Below, one piece after another: positions 52,715-62,547 of a stretch of 64,000 bases of DNA (positions within the stretch are counted from its first letter, which is position 1; each line of letters begins with the position of its first letter). Position numbers and translations under genes: made by a program. Source of the DNA: Rhodobacterales bacterium HKCCA1288 (GTDB lineage Bacteria > Pseudomonadota > Alphaproteobacteria > Rhodobacterales > Rhodobacteraceae); assembly GCA_015693905.1 (NCBI GenBank), contig CP065161.1:2277001-2341000 (forward strand). The letters are read 5' to 3'. Under the pieces are notes generated by a model. That model made no database searches. It saw only the letters and a list, made by a program, of their open reading frames with translations, and was not told the origin of the DNA.

Positions 52715-53217
52715 TGACACATTTGATGCAGATTGAGGCTTTGGTTTTTTTAATCCTGACCGCACCGTTGTGCCTTTATGTGACTTGGACAGACCTGAGC
52801 CAAATGCGCATTCCAAATCTGTCAGTGCTGATCCTAATTGCGATTTTCGCGGTTGCGGGACTGTTTCTATTACCGCTTGAGGTTTACGCCATGCGTTGGG
52901 TTTGGGCCTTGGGGGTTTTGGTTGTTGGGTTTTTGATGTCCACAATCGGCCCGATTGCCATTGGGGCGGGGGATGCAAAATTTGCAGCCGCTTTGTCCCT
53001 GTTCATCGCCAAAGGGGATGGGCTGCAATTTTTGGTTCTTTTTGCAGGCGTTTTGTTGGCGTCGTGGTTGGTGCATCGTATCGCGGGCAAAATCACCTTG
53101 ATCCGCAAGGCTACCGCAACATGGGCCAGTTGGGAGGCTGGCAAATTGTTTCCTATGGGCGTGGCCTTAGCGGGCACATTGATCCTTTATCTTGCCTTAG
53201 GCGCGGCGCAAATCTGA
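52714..53217 (+). CDS. cpaA: Prepilin peptidase CpaA/TadV
   Basis: A 167-residue A24-type aspartyl peptidase of the inner membrane (five or so hydrophobic segments). The two catalytic Asp are in WTDLSQMRIPN and GAGDAKF. It lacks the N-methyltransferase domain of larger PilD proteins, as usual for tad clusters. It would process the Flp-like precursors at 42469-43263. Last gene of the cluster seen here. Confidence 0.93.
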   Translation: MTHLMQIEALVFLILTAPLCLYVTWTDLSQMRIPNLSVLILIAIFAVAGLFLLPLEVYAMRWVWALGVLVVGFLMSTIGPIAIGAGDAKFAAALSLFIAKGDGLQFLVLFAGVLLASWLVHRIAGKITLIRKATATWASWEAGKLFPMGVALAGTLILYLALGAAQI

Positions 53218-53259
53218 TCTTTGATTGGACGGGCAGGCGGGCCGCCCTATGATCGGGGT

Positions 53260-55665
53260 ATGGACGCATTGCCTGCCCAAATTGACAATTGGTTCGCTGC
53301 GCGCGGATGGCAGATGCACCCGCATCAGCGCGCGATGCTGCGCGCGACATCACCTGCGCAGGTTTTGATCGCCCCCACGGGCGCGGGCAAAACCCTGTCG
53401 GGCTTTCTCCCTTCGCTTGTGGATTTGATCCATGCACCCAAACAAGGGCTGCACACGCTCTACATCTCGCCGCTTAAGGCGCTTGCGGCAGATATCAGGC
53501 GCAATCTTCAGACCCCTGTTGCCGAGATGGGCCTTGATATTCGTATTGAGGATCGAACGGGTGATACATCGGCCCATATGCGGCGGCGCCAACGCGCTGA
53601 CCCGCCTCAGATTTTGCTGACCACGCCTGAATCGCTTGCGCTGTTATTGTCCTATCCTGAGGCGGATAAAATTTTTGCCTCGGTGAAGCGGGTTATTCTC
53701 GATGAAATTCATGCGCTGATTGACAGCAAACGGGGCGATCAACTGATGTTGTGTCTCGCGCGGCTTGCGCGGTTGTCCCCCCAGATGACCCGTGTGGGTT
53801 TGTCCGCCACAGTAAAAGAGCCCTCTCAAATCGCGGCCTATTTGGCGCCTGACGGCGGGGCTGAGATCATTACCGCGCCGCAAGGCCCCGCGCCCGATAT
53901 CGCCATTCTTGAGGCGGATATCCCGCCCCCATGGGCGGGGGGCGGCGGGCGATATGGCGTGCAGGCGGTCTATGACCAGATTAAACGCCATCGCGCTACG
54001 CTGATTTTTCACAACACCCGCGCAAATGCCGAACTGTTTTTCCATGAATTGTGGCAGGCCAATGAGGACACCCTGCCGATTGGCATCCATCACGGCGCGC
54101 TGTCGCGCGAGGCCCGCGCTAAGGTCGAGGCCGCGATGAGTGAGGGCAGCCTGCGCGCAATCGTCTGCACAGGCAGTCTCGATCTGGGGATCGACTGGGG
54201 CGATGTTGATCTGGTGATCCAAATCGGTGCGCCCAAAGAGGTTAAGCGCCTTGTGCAACGTATCGGGCGCGCGGGGCACCGCTTTGATCTTGCATCTAAG
54301 GCGCGTATTTTGCCCGCCAACCGCTTTGAATATCTCGAATGCCAAGCGGCGCTTGAGGCGGTACGCGATGGTGGGCTTGAAGATGACCCCATCCGTCAGG
54401 GCGGGTTGGACGTTCTGTGCCAGCATATCTTGATCTCTGCCTGTGCAGGGCCGATTGCACCCGATGATCTTTATGCCGAGATCACAACAGCCGCGCCCTA
54501 TGCGGGAGTAACCCGTGCCGAGTTTGACCGCGCCTTGGAGTTTTGCGCGACAGGTGGCTACGCGCTGCGCGCTTATGATCGCTGGCAAAGACTGGTCACG
54601 CGGCCCGATGGGACGCTAGCTTTGCGAGATCCACGCAGTGCGGCGCGCATCCGCCAAAATATTGGCACGATTATCGAAACCGACAGGTTGAAAGTGCGCA
54701 TGGCCAAACGGCGCGGCGGGGCACCTTTGGGCGAGGTTGAAGAAAACTTTGCCGCGCAATTGCGCCAAGGTGACAGTTTCCTCATCGGGGGGCAGATCGT
54801 GCGCTATGAGGGTATGCGCGAATTGGTGGTTGAGGTCAGCCCAAGCCCGCAAAAGCGGCCGAAAATTGCAACATTCATGGGCACGAAATTCGCAACCTCG
54901 CTGCAACTTTCTGATCGCATTTTGGCGCGATTGGAAAGTGGCGATTGGTCGGGCTTGCCCGCCCATATTGCCGACTGGCTGGATTATCAGACGCGGCTGT
55001 CCCGCTTGCCGCAGCGTGACCGATTGCTGGTGGAAACCTACCCCCATGAGGGCCGCGCACATCTTTGTGTGCATGGTTTTGCGGGGCGCAATGCACAGCA
55101 GACCCTTGGCCTTGTTCTGACCCATCGCATGGATCAACTGGGTCTCGCCCCTATGGGCTTTGTGGCCAATGATTATGCCACGCTGATTTGGGGGCTTGAT
55201 CCCATAGCTGATCCAAGGCCGCTCTTTGCGCCTGATTTATTGCGTGCGGCCTTTGAAGGGTGGCTGTCAGAAAACGCCGTCATGAAGCGCAGTTTCAAGG
55301 CGGTTGCGTTGATCTCTGGGCTGATCGAGCGCAGCGTGAACGGCACCAAGAAAACAGGGCGGCAGGCTGTGTTTTCGTCAGATATCCTTTATGACACGCT
55401 GCGCAAATATGACAGCGACCATATCTTACTTGAGATGACGCGCCGTGATGCGTTGCGGGGTTTGGTCGATTTTGGTCGCATTGATGAAATGTTGGCCCGC
55501 GTAGGCGGGCGTATTGACCATATCGCGCTGCCCCGCGTCAGCCCATTTGCAGCGCCCTTGTTGCTTGAGGCGGGGCGCATCCCTGTCCATGGTTCTGCCG
55601 ATCAACGTCTGTTGGAGGAAGAAGCCGCAAAATTCCTGCCCCAAGCCGCGCTTGGTCACAGGTGA
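53260..55665 (+). CDS. Ligase-associated DEXH-box DNA helicase (Lhr-like)
   Basis: An 801-residue SF2 helicase. Motifs: Walker A APTGAGKTLSGFLPSL, Walker B VILDEIHALIDSKRGDQ, motif III GLSATVKEP, motif VI QRIGRAGHR; then a winged-helix and the Lhr_assoc region through the C-terminus. This family (TIGR04121) lies in a DNA-repair cassette with PdeM, an exonuclease and an ATP-dependent ligase; only PdeM is present here. ATG 53260 (MDALPAQ) is chosen over one 13 codons upstream. Confidence 0.9.
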   Translation: MDALPAQIDNWFAARGWQMHPHQRAMLRATSPAQVLIAPTGAGKTLSGFLPSLVDLIHAPKQGLHTLYISPLKALAADIRRNLQTPVAEMGLDIRIEDRTGDTSAHMRRRQRADPPQILLTTPESLALLLSYPEADKIFASVKRVILDEIHALIDSKRGDQLMLCLARLARLSPQMTRVGLSATVKEPSQIAAYLAPDGGAEIITAPQGPAPDIAILEADIPPPWAGGGGRYGVQAVYDQIKRHRATLIFHNTRANAELFFHELWQANEDTLPIGIHHGALSREARAKVEAAMSEGSLRAIVCTGSLDLGIDWGDVDLVIQIGAPKEVKRLVQRIGRAGHRFDLASKARILPANRFEYLECQAALEAVRDGGLEDDPIRQGGLDVLCQHILISACAGPIAPDDLYAEITTAAPYAGVTRAEFDRALEFCATGGYALRAYDRWQRLVTRPDGTLALRDPRSAARIRQNIGTIIETDRLKVRMAKRRGGAPLGEVEENFAAQLRQGDSFLIGGQIVRYEGMRELVVEVSPSPQKRPKIATFMGTKFATSLQLSDRILARLESGDWSGLPAHIADWLDYQTRLSRLPQRDRLLVETYPHEGRAHLCVHGFAGRNAQQTLGLVLTHRMDQLGLAPMGFVANDYATLIWGLDPIADPRPLFAPDLLRAAFEGWLSENAVMKRSFKAVALISGLIERSVNGTKKTGRQAVFSSDILYDTLRKYDSDHILLEMTRRDALRGLVDFGRIDEMLARVGGRIDHIALPRVSPFAAPLLLEAGRIPVHGSADQRLLEEEAAKFLPQAALGHR

Positions 55666-55706
55666 GAGGACTTGCCCCTGTCTTTGGCTTGGCGCATCTA
55701 TAGGCG

Positions 55707-56381
55707 ATGCAAGCCCATCTTGAATTTCAGTTTGGCATGGAACGCCTTTTGGCTACGCCGCAAGGCGCGCTTTATTGGCCAAAGGCGGATGTTCTCATCG
55801 TGTCCGACCTTCATCTGGGAAAATCTGAACGGATGGCGCGGCGTGGTGCAGGGTTATTGCCGCCCTATGACACCCCCGAAACCCTTGCGCGATTGACAGA
55901 AGAGATTGCCACCTATGATCCCGCTGTGGTGATCTGTCTGGGGGATAGTTTTGACGACCTAGAGGCCGCGCGGAACCTCTCGCCCTATTTGGCGCGGCGT
56001 TTAGGGCCAATCCAAGCAGGGCGCAAATGGGTTTGGATTTTGGGCAATCATGATGCAGGCCCTGTAAATCTTTCGGGCGAACATCTGGATGAATTTGAAA
56101 CGCCGCCCTTTATCCTGCGCCATATCGCGCGGGCTGATTTACCTGAAGGGCAGTTTGAGATTTCAGGTCATTATCATCCAAAAATGCGCGTGGCTTTGCG
56201 TGGGCGTAGCCTGTCGCGCGCTGCGTTTTTGATGGATGCACAGCGCCTGATCTTGCCCGCATTTGGGGCTTATACGGGCGGTCTTTGGGCCGATGATCCC
56301 GTCTTTGCGGGGCTGTTGGGGGCAGATGCGGCGGCCATCGTTTTGGGACAGCCGCCTGTCATGATCCCGCTTAAGCGGTAA
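55707..56381 (+). CDS. pdeM: Ligase-associated metallophosphoesterase PdeM
   Basis: A 224-residue calcineurin-like phosphoesterase. Metal ligands are seen in [35 protein letters not shown] and [12 protein letters not shown]. PdeM is the nuclease partner of the DEXH helicase in the ligase-associated DNA damage response set. It follows the helicase by 41 bp. Its end overlaps convergent folD by 11 bp. Confidence 0.9.
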   Translation: MQAHLEFQFGMERLLATPQGALYWPKADVLIVSDLHLGKSERMARRGAGLLPPYDTPETLARLTEEIATYDPAVVICLGDSFDDLEAARNLSPYLARRLGPIQAGRKWVWILGNHDAGPVNLSGEHLDEFETPPFILRHIARADLPEGQFEISGHYHPKMRVALRGRSLSRAAFLMDAQRLILPAFGAYTGGLWADDPVFAGLLGADAAAIVLGQPPVMIPLKR

Positions 56382-57264
56382 GCCCTTCGGGCTCGGGCAA
56401 GCCATGGCTGCGCGCGCAGGCGGTGAGCGTATTGGCCAAAAGGCAGGCAATGGTCATTGGCCCGACACCGCCAGGAACAGGGGTGATCGCGCCGGCTTTG
56501 GCCGCGCAGCTGTCATAATGACAATCGCCGACAAGGCGCGTTTTGCCCTCAGGGGTGGCGATGCGGTTGATGCCCACATCAATCACCGTAGCCCCCTCTT
56601 TGACGAAGTCACCCGTGATCATCTCGGGGCGGCCGACAGCGGCCACCAGAATATCTGCGCTACGGCAAATTGCGGCCAAATCCTTGCTGCGGGAATGGGC
56701 GATGGTGACAGTGCAGCTGTCGCCAAGCAAAAGTTGCGCCATAGGTTTGCCCACAATATTCGAGCGCCCAACAACCACAGCGTTGAGGCCAGAGAGGCTG
56801 CCGTGATGATCGCGCAACATCATCAAGCAGCCCAATGGCGTGCAGGGCACCATGGACTTTTGCCCCGTTCCAAGCAGACCCACATTCGAGATATGGAACC
56901 CATCCACATCCTTCGCAGGGTCAATCGCATTGATCACAAGCGCGCTGTCAATGTGGTCAGGCAGGGGCAATTGCACCAAAATACCATGCACCGATTGATC
57001 CGCGTTCAATTGATCAATCAAGGCCAGCAGTTCCGCCTGCGAGGTTGTGGCATCAAGGCGGTGTTCATAGGAATTCATCCCCGCCTCAACTGTGCGCTTG
57101 CCTTTTGAGCGCACATAAACCTCGCTTGCAGGATCTTCGCCGACCAACACCACAGCAAGGCCTGGGGTGATGCCATGATCTGCTTTCATTGCGGTCACAT
57201 GGTCAGTCACCATTTGCTGAACTTTGGCTGAGAAAGCTTTGCCGTCAATGATATGGGCGGTCAT
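56371..57264 (-). CDS. folD: Methylenetetrahydrofolate dehydrogenase/cyclohydrolase
   Basis: A 297-residue bifunctional enzyme interconverting 5,10-methylene- and 10-formyl-THF with NADP. Signatures: [14 protein letters not shown] (catalytic Lys), [28 protein letters not shown] and [15 protein letters not shown]. The ATG at 57264 has AAGGAATG upstream. Together with fhs on the same strand it makes the reversible formate-to-methylene-THF path. Confidence 0.95.
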   Translation of the reverse strand: MTAHIIDGKAFSAKVQQMVTDHVTAMKADHGITPGLAVVLVGEDPASEVYVRSKGKRTVEAGMNSYEHRLDATTSQAELLALIDQLNADQSVHGILVQLPLPDHIDSALVINAIDPAKDVDGFHISNVGLLGTGQKSMVPCTPLGCLMMLRDHHGSLSGLNAVVVGRSNIVGKPMAQLLLGDSCTVTIAHSRSKDLAAICRSADILVAAVGRPEMITGDFVKEGATVIDVGINRIATPEGKTRLVGDCHYDSCAAKAGAITPVPGGVGPMTIACLLANTLTACARSHGLPEPEGLTA

Positions 57265-57314
57265 GGCGTCATTCCTTATTCGGGGTCGTTTTTCGGTCTG
57301 TTGACAAGGCACAT

Positions 57315-57349
57315 ATCCCCACCGCGTTACTGCTGCAACGGGCGGGGAT
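57315..57349 (-). repeat. Stem-loop between fhs and folD
   Basis: ATCCCC (57315-57320) pairs with GGGGAT (57344-57349), extended inward by CCG/CGG-type and CGTT/AACG pairing with small bulges. No T-tract on the minus strand. It may partly separate the two one-carbon genes or stabilise the fhs mRNA. Confidence 0.4.
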
Positions 57350-57369
57350 CGCGTTATTGAAAAAGGCGC

Positions 57370-59046
57370 TTAGAACAGCCCCTCAACCTCGCCTGCATCA
57401 TTCAGGCGGATATTCTCCGCACTGGGGACGCGCGGCAGGCCAGGCATGGTCATGATCTCGCCGCAGATCACAACGATAAACCCTGCACCTGCCGAAAGAC
57501 GCACTTCGCGCACGGGCAAGGAATGGCCTGTTGGTGCGCCGCGGCGGTTTGGATCTGTGGTAAAGCTATATTGTGTTTTTGCCATACAGACGGGCAGGTT
57601 TTGATAGCCTGCATCCTCCCATGCTTTGAGCTGATCACGGATTTTTTGATCCGCCAAAACCTCATCCGCGCGATAAATCCGCTTGGCCACTGTTTCGATT
57701 TTTTGGAACAGTGGCATGTCATCGGCATAGAGCGTTTGGAAGGCAGCAGAGCCGCTATCCGCCAATTCCGCCACTCGGGTCGCAAGGTCGGTGATCCCCT
57801 TTGATCCTTCTGCCCAGTGGCGGCACAAGATGGCCTCAGATCCCAGTGATTTCACATAGTCCTGAACGGCGGCGACTTCGGCATCCGTGTCGCTGTAGAA
57901 ATGGTTGATTGCGACAACCACAGGAACACCAAAACCTTTGAGGTTCTCAATGTGGCGACCAAGGTTTGGGCAGCCTTTTTTGACCGCTTCAACATTTTCT
58001 GTGCCCAAGTCAGCCTTAGCAACGCCGCCATTCATTTTCATGGCCCGCACAGTGGCAACCAAGACCACGCAATCGGGCGAAAGCCCTGCTTTGCGGCATT
58101 TGATATTCATGAATTTTTCAGCGCCCAGATCCGCACCAAAGCCCGCTTCGGTGACCACATAATCCGCCAATTTCAGCGCGGTTTTGGTGGCAATGACCGA
58201 GTTACAGCCATGCGCGATATTGGCAAAGGGGCCACCATGCACAAAAGCGGGGTTGTTCTCGAGGGTCTGCACGAGGTTTGGCTGCATGGCATCTTTGAGC
58301 AGAACAGTCATTGCGCCATCGGCCTTGATGTCGCGTGCGTAAATCGGGCTGCGGTCACGGCGATAGGCCACGATCATATCGCCCAAACGGCGCTGCAAAT
58401 CCGCCAAATCATCTGCCAAGCACAAGATGGCCATCACTTCGGAGGCCACTGTGATGTCAAACCCGGTCTGCCGTGGGAAGCCGTTGGACACACCGCCAAG
58501 CGAGGTCACAACATCGCGCAATGCGCGGTCGTTCATATCGAGAACACGGCGCCAGACCACGCGGCGCTCGTCAATCTGCAGCTCGTTGCCCCAGTAGATA
58601 TGGTTGTCGATCATCGCAGAGAGCAGGTTATGCGCCGCCGTAATCGCATGAAAATCGCCTGTAAAATGCAGGTTCATTTCTTCCATTGGGACAACTTGCG
58701 CCAAGCCACCGCCAGCTGCACCACCCTTCATACCAAAGTTTGGCCCAAGCGAGGCTTCGCGGATACAAATCGCGGCCTTTTTGCCAATTGCACAAAGGCC
58801 ATCCCCAAGCCCCACCGTGGTGGTGGTTTTGCCTTCGCCCGCAGGGGTGGGGTTGATCGCTGTTACAAGGATCAGCTTGCCATTGTCGCGGCCCTCAAGT
58901 CTGTTGATGAAATCCTGAGACACTTTTGCCTTGTCGTGCCCATAGGGCAGCAGCGCCTCATATGGGATTTCCAGCTTTTCGCCGATGTCTTTGATTGGCT
59001 GTTTGTTTGCGGCGCGTGCGATTTCGATGTCGGTTTTGAAGGCCAT
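57370..59046 (-). CDS. fhs: Formate-tetrahydrofolate ligase
   Basis: A 558-residue enzyme making 10-formyl-THF from formate, THF and ATP. The P-loop [12 protein letters not shown] is at 66-77; [36 protein letters not shown] and [19 protein letters not shown] are family signatures. Full length. The gene is preceded by a long interrupted inverted repeat with a U-tract (59083-59149), which may attenuate it. A 392-codon frame on the other strand is a shadow. Confidence 0.96.
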   Translation of the reverse strand: MAFKTDIEIARAANKQPIKDIGEKLEIPYEALLPYGHDKAKVSQDFINRLEGRDNGKLILVTAINPTPAGEGKTTTTVGLGDGLCAIGKKAAICIREASLGPNFGMKGGAAGGGLAQVVPMEEMNLHFTGDFHAITAAHNLLSAMIDNHIYWGNELQIDERRVVWRRVLDMNDRALRDVVTSLGGVSNGFPRQTGFDITVASEVMAILCLADDLADLQRRLGDMIVAYRRDRSPIYARDIKADGAMTVLLKDAMQPNLVQTLENNPAFVHGGPFANIAHGCNSVIATKTALKLADYVVTEAGFGADLGAEKFMNIKCRKAGLSPDCVVLVATVRAMKMNGGVAKADLGTENVEAVKKGCPNLGRHIENLKGFGVPVVVAINHFYSDTDAEVAAVQDYVKSLGSEAILCRHWAEGSKGITDLATRVAELADSGSAAFQTLYADDMPLFQKIETVAKRIYRADEVLADQKIRDQLKAWEDAGYQNLPVCMAKTQYSFTTDPNRRGAPTGHSLPVREVRLSAGAGFIVVICGEIMTMPGLPRVPSAENIRLNDAGEVEGLF

Positions 59047-59082
59047 GATGCGCGTGTCCCATTCATAGTTTGGGGTTGAGAA

Positions 59083-59149
59083 AAAAGGTCGAATTCAGCG
59101 CGACTATAGGGAGGCGATTCTGAATCGCGCGGACTGTTTTCGACCTTTT
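59083..59149 (-). promoter_or_regulatory. Long inverted repeat with U-tract in the fhs leader
   Basis: On the minus strand AAAAGGTCGAA (59149-59139) is repeated inverted as TTCGACCTTTT (59093-59083), followed directly by further T residues. Within it TCGCGC/GCGCGA (59130-59125 with 59103-59098) can pair, or instead GCGATTC/GAATCGC (59128-59114). The exclusive inner helices and the U-tract suggest an attenuator; a second terminator behind ftsH is the alternative. Confidence 0.5.
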
Positions 59150-59190
59150 CGCGCCGTGGTGCGCCAGAAGCAGAGCGCGCAGAAATGAAA

Positions 59191-59222
59191 ACACCCCCAG
59201 ATCGAAACGGATCGGGGGGTGT
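59191..59222 (-). terminator. Rho-independent terminator of ftsH
   Basis: GGGGGTGT/ACACCCCC stem (59222-59215 with 59198-59191), inner GATC/GATC pairing, and TTTTCATTT following on the minus strand. It lies 27 bp after the ftsH stop. Confidence 0.8.
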
Positions 59223-59248
59223 CTTGTGGTCTAGAAAACCATGGCCGC

Positions 59249-61165
59249 TTAGGGCGTGGGTTCAGGCTCCATCCCGCCATCGTCATTGCGCGGTTTGCGC
59301 GACTTGGTTTTTGGAATCGCGGTGATCGAGGCGCCACCGCCTGTGCCTGTGTCATCCCCATCATCGCCACGGTTCAAAGGTTCGCCCGCGATAACACGGG
59401 TGATCTCAGAGCCCGTGAGGGTTTCATATTCAAGCAGACCTTGTGCCAAACGCTCAAGGTCATCGCGCTTTTCGGTCAAAATGCGCTTGGCGGTCTCATA
59501 ACCTTGATCCACCAATTCCTTGACCTTGTCGTCAATGACCTTTTGCGTGGCCGCCGAATGGTTCGTGCCGCCGCCATAAGAGCCCAAATAAGATTGCTGC
59601 TCATTGGCGTAATCGACATAGCCTAGCTCTTCAGCATAGCCAAATTGCGTGACCATGGCGCGCGCAATGCGGCTGACCTGTTGAATGTCAGAGGCCGCCC
59701 CAGAGGTGACGTTCTCTTTGCCAAATACCAACTCCTCAGCCACACGGCCCCCCATCGCCATTGCGATTTTCGAGGTGTATTTTGTGTAGCTGACGGACAG
59801 TTGATCGCGTTCAGGCAGGGAGAGAACTAAACCCAAGGCACGACCGCGCGGGATGATTGTCGCTTTGTGAATTGGATCGTGCTGCGGCACGTTCAATCCA
59901 ACCACCGCGTGGCCCGCTTCGTGATAGGCGGTAAGGCGTTTTTCATCCTCAGTCATCACCATTGAGCGGCGTTCAGCCCCCATCATCACCTTGTCTTTGG
60001 CATTCTCGAAATCTTCCATCGTGACAAAGCGGCGATTGACGCGGGCCGCCATCAAAGCGGCTTCATTCACCAAATTGGCCAAATCAGCGCCCGAAAAGCC
60101 TGGCGTGCCCCGTGCGATGATTCGCAGATCGACATTCGGGCCAAGAGGCACTTTGCGCGCATGAACGCCCAAGATTTTTTCACGTCCCTTGATGTCTGGG
60201 TTGGGCACCTGCACCTGACGGTCGAAACGACCTGGACGCAGAAGGGCAGGGTCAAGAACATCGGGGCGGTTGGTCGCCGCTACGATGATAATACCCTCGT
60301 TGGCCTCGAAGCCGTCCATCTCAACCAGAAGCTGGTTCAAGGTTTGCTCGCGTTCGTCATTGCCGCCGCCATAGCCAACACCGCGCGAGCGCCCGACCGC
60401 GTCAATCTCGTCAATAAAGACGATACAAGGCGCGTTCTTTTTGGCCTGCTCAAACATATCGCGCACGCGGCTTGCGCCGACACCCACGAACATCTCGACA
60501 AAGTCAGAGCCAGAGATGGTGAAGAAGGGCACACCCGCCTCGCCAGCGATGGCGCGTGCAAGCAAGGTCTTACCCGTTCCAGGAGGGCCGACAAGCAGCG
60601 CGCCCTTGGGGATCTTGCCACCAAGCTTGCTGAATTTCTGCGGATTCCTTAGGAATTCAACGATTTCTTCCAATTCTTCCTTGGCTTCATCAATCCCCGC
60701 AACATCGTCAAAGGTGACGCGGCCATGCTTCTCGGTCAGCAGTTTCGCCTTGGATTTTCCAAAACCCATTGCCCCGCCACGACCGCCGCCTTGCATGCGA
60801 TTCATGAAGAAAATCCAGATCCCGATGAGAACTAGAACGGGCAACCACAGCGACAAAATGGACATGAATCCCGATTGCTCCTGTGGGCGCACTTCGACCC
60901 GCACCCCTTGGTCAATCAAGGCGGTGGCGATGTCACTGTCCGCAGGACGGGTGGTTTCAAATGTGCCCTCCGAAGTGGTGAACTGCACCGCTTCGCCATC
61001 TATCGTTGCCGTGCTCACCGAGCCTTGTTCGACTTGAGAGATGAAATCAGAATAAGCCACTGATCGGGCATTGACCGATGACTGGTTGCCGCTGAACAGA
61101 TTGAACAGCGCAAGGATCAACAAAAACAAAATGACCCAAAAGGCGATATTACGAGCATTGCCCAA
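59249..61165 (-). CDS. ftsH: ATP-dependent zinc metalloprotease FtsH
   Basis: A 638-residue membrane AAA+ protease. Two membrane segments (7-24 and about 101-120) flank a periplasmic loop; Walker A GPPGTGKT is at 193-200, Walker B IDEID at 251-255, the zinc motif HEAGH at 415-419. The C-terminus is Gly/Thr/Pro-rich. It degrades misfolded membrane proteins and some regulators. The start is TTG at 61165 with GAGGAG before it, giving [12 protein letters not shown] as in relatives. Confidence 0.96.
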   Translation of the reverse strand: MGNARNIAFWVILFLLILALFNLFSGNQSSVNARSVAYSDFISQVEQGSVSTATIDGEAVQFTTSEGTFETTRPADSDIATALIDQGVRVEVRPQEQSGFMSILSLWLPVLVLIGIWIFFMNRMQGGGRGGAMGFGKSKAKLLTEKHGRVTFDDVAGIDEAKEELEEIVEFLRNPQKFSKLGGKIPKGALLVGPPGTGKTLLARAIAGEAGVPFFTISGSDFVEMFVGVGASRVRDMFEQAKKNAPCIVFIDEIDAVGRSRGVGYGGGNDEREQTLNQLLVEMDGFEANEGIIIVAATNRPDVLDPALLRPGRFDRQVQVPNPDIKGREKILGVHARKVPLGPNVDLRIIARGTPGFSGADLANLVNEAALMAARVNRRFVTMEDFENAKDKVMMGAERRSMVMTEDEKRLTAYHEAGHAVVGLNVPQHDPIHKATIIPRGRALGLVLSLPERDQLSVSYTKYTSKIAMAMGGRVAEELVFGKENVTSGAASDIQQVSRIARAMVTQFGYAEELGYVDYANEQQSYLGSYGGGTNHSAATQKVIDDKVKELVDQGYETAKRILTEKRDDLERLAQGLLEYETLTGSEITRVIAGEPLNRGDDGDDTGTGGGASITAIPKTKSRKPRNDDGGMEPEPTP

Positions 61166-61221
61166 GAGAATTCTCCTCGCTTTCGCGGCAGCCGCGCCAC
61201 ATGCGCGCTTGCGTTCCCTCT

Positions 61222-61249
61222 AAGATAAGGAAGCTTTGGCTGACTTCAA
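61222..61249 (-). promoter_or_regulatory. Candidate promoter of ftsH
   Basis: On the minus strand TTGAAG (61249-61244) and TATCTT (61227-61222) are 16 bp apart, overlapping the end of tilS. It would give a leader of about 50 nt. The -35 could also suit a heat-shock sigma factor, but no full RpoH consensus is seen. Confidence 0.4.
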
Positions 61250-62547
61250 TGCGATAATATGGATCGGTGGAACTCTGCCGATGGATCATATTGCGGCGCG
61301 CATAGTCCCTCGCGCGCCAAATAGGGCACGGCAACCAAGGCTTGGCCCGCCCAAAGCGCGGGATAAGACTGAAACGCGGCCTTTGGCAAACCCTTTGGCA
61401 ACTCAAGCGCAGCAAGGCTTTGCGCGCCCAAGGGGCGGATCACCGCCTCGCCCAAACGGCGCCCTTTGATGCGCCACCGCCCGTCCCATGCTGACGCCCC
61501 ATCTGCAGGGCATTCATAATCGGCCACTGCGCGCAATTCACGCACCAAGATCAGCGCATCATCTTGCACAAAACTTTGCGCCCCTTGAAGCGTTGCCCCG
61601 CGCCCCGCATATGCGGCTTCTGCCAAGGCCTCTAAGCTGCTGAGGCGGGGCCTGTAGGGGGCTTGGGTCAAGCACCCAATCCCATGTGCCAAGAGGCGCA
61701 ATTGGGTTTCTTCTTCAATCCGTTCAAGGCGTGTCAGGTCAAACCGCAGAATGCCTGGATAGGGCTCGGTGACAACATCGCGGGCCACATCCGCCGCGCG
61801 CGCCCAAAGTGCAACGCTGGCGCGGGCCATGTGGTCTGCCGTGCGCGTGAGAGTGTCGACATCAAGACCAATTTCGGCCAGATCGCGCATCGCCTTGCGC
61901 GTGCGCACGCGCAGATAATCTTCGTTATCGTTTGAGGGGTCATCAATCCATTGCATCCCGCGCGCTTGCAGGGCCGCACGCAGATCAGCGCGGGACGCCC
62001 AAAGGATTGGGCGAATAACCGGGGCAGCCCCTGCCGCATCTGCGGCCTTATGCGAGAGCGGCAAGGCTTTCATCGCGGCCAACCCCTCAACGCCCGATCC
62101 GCGCGATAGGCGCATCAAAAAGGTTTCGGCCTGATCATCACGGGTATGGCCCACAAGGATCGCGCCAATTTCAGGCCGTTTGCGTCTGCGCCATTCTTGA
62201 ACAAGACTATAGCGCGCAGCGCGCGCGGCGGCCTGTAAGTTGCCCACGCCATCCCATTTCCATTGCAAGGTGACGTGATCAATCCCAAGATCATGCGCGA
62301 TTTTCGCCACCCCTTCCGCCTCGGCGGCGCTTTCGGGGCGTAGTCCGTGATCCACAGTAATCGCAATCAGCGTCACGGGGCCATTGTCAGGGTCTTGGCG
62401 CATCTCTGCGGCCCAGTCATGGGCCAGCATCATCAAGGCAAGGCTATCGCTGCCACCTGAAACCATGATGGCCAAAACTGGCGGTAAAGGCGCGGGGCAT
62501 AGCCGCGCCATCTCACTGTGAAATTTATCGCTCAGGCTCAATTGCAC
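61246..62547 (-). CDS. tilS: tRNA(Ile)-lysidine synthetase
   Basis: A 433-residue PP-loop ATPase that converts C34 of tRNA-Ile(CAU) to lysidine. The PP-loop SGGSDS is at 30-35; HTRDDQAETFLMRLSRGSG and MQWIDDPSNDNEDYLRVRTR are the family signatures. The start is GTG at 62547, overlapping cpoB by 10 bp; ATG 62511 is an alternative. The tol-pal-cpoB-tilS-ftsH order is typical of alphaproteobacteria. Confidence 0.93.
   Translation of the reverse strand: MQLSLSDKFHSEMARLCPAPLPPVLAIMVSGGSDSLALMMLAHDWAAEMRQDPDNGPVTLIAITVDHGLRPESAAEAEGVAKIAHDLGIDHVTLQWKWDGVGNLQAAARAARYSLVQEWRRRKRPEIGAILVGHTRDDQAETFLMRLSRGSGVEGLAAMKALPLSHKAADAAGAAPVIRPILWASRADLRAALQARGMQWIDDPSNDNEDYLRVRTRKAMRDLAEIGLDVDTLTRTADHMARASVALWARAADVARDVVTEPYPGILRFDLTRLERIEEETQLRLLAHGIGCLTQAPYRPRLSSLEALAEAAYAGRGATLQGAQSFVQDDALILVRELRAVADYECPADGASAWDGRWRIKGRRLGEAVIRPLGAQSLAALELPKGLPKAAFQSYPALWAGQALVAVPYLAREGLCAPQYDPSAEFHRSILSH

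Noticed and set aside
53644-54588. 314-codon minus-strand frame inside the DEXH helicase
   Set aside because: Antisense to clear helicase motifs.
57901-59079. 392-codon open frame on the plus strand across fhs
   Set aside because: Fully antisense to an intact, family-typical fhs; the product is rich in His, Cys and Arg with no domain. A codon-bias shadow.
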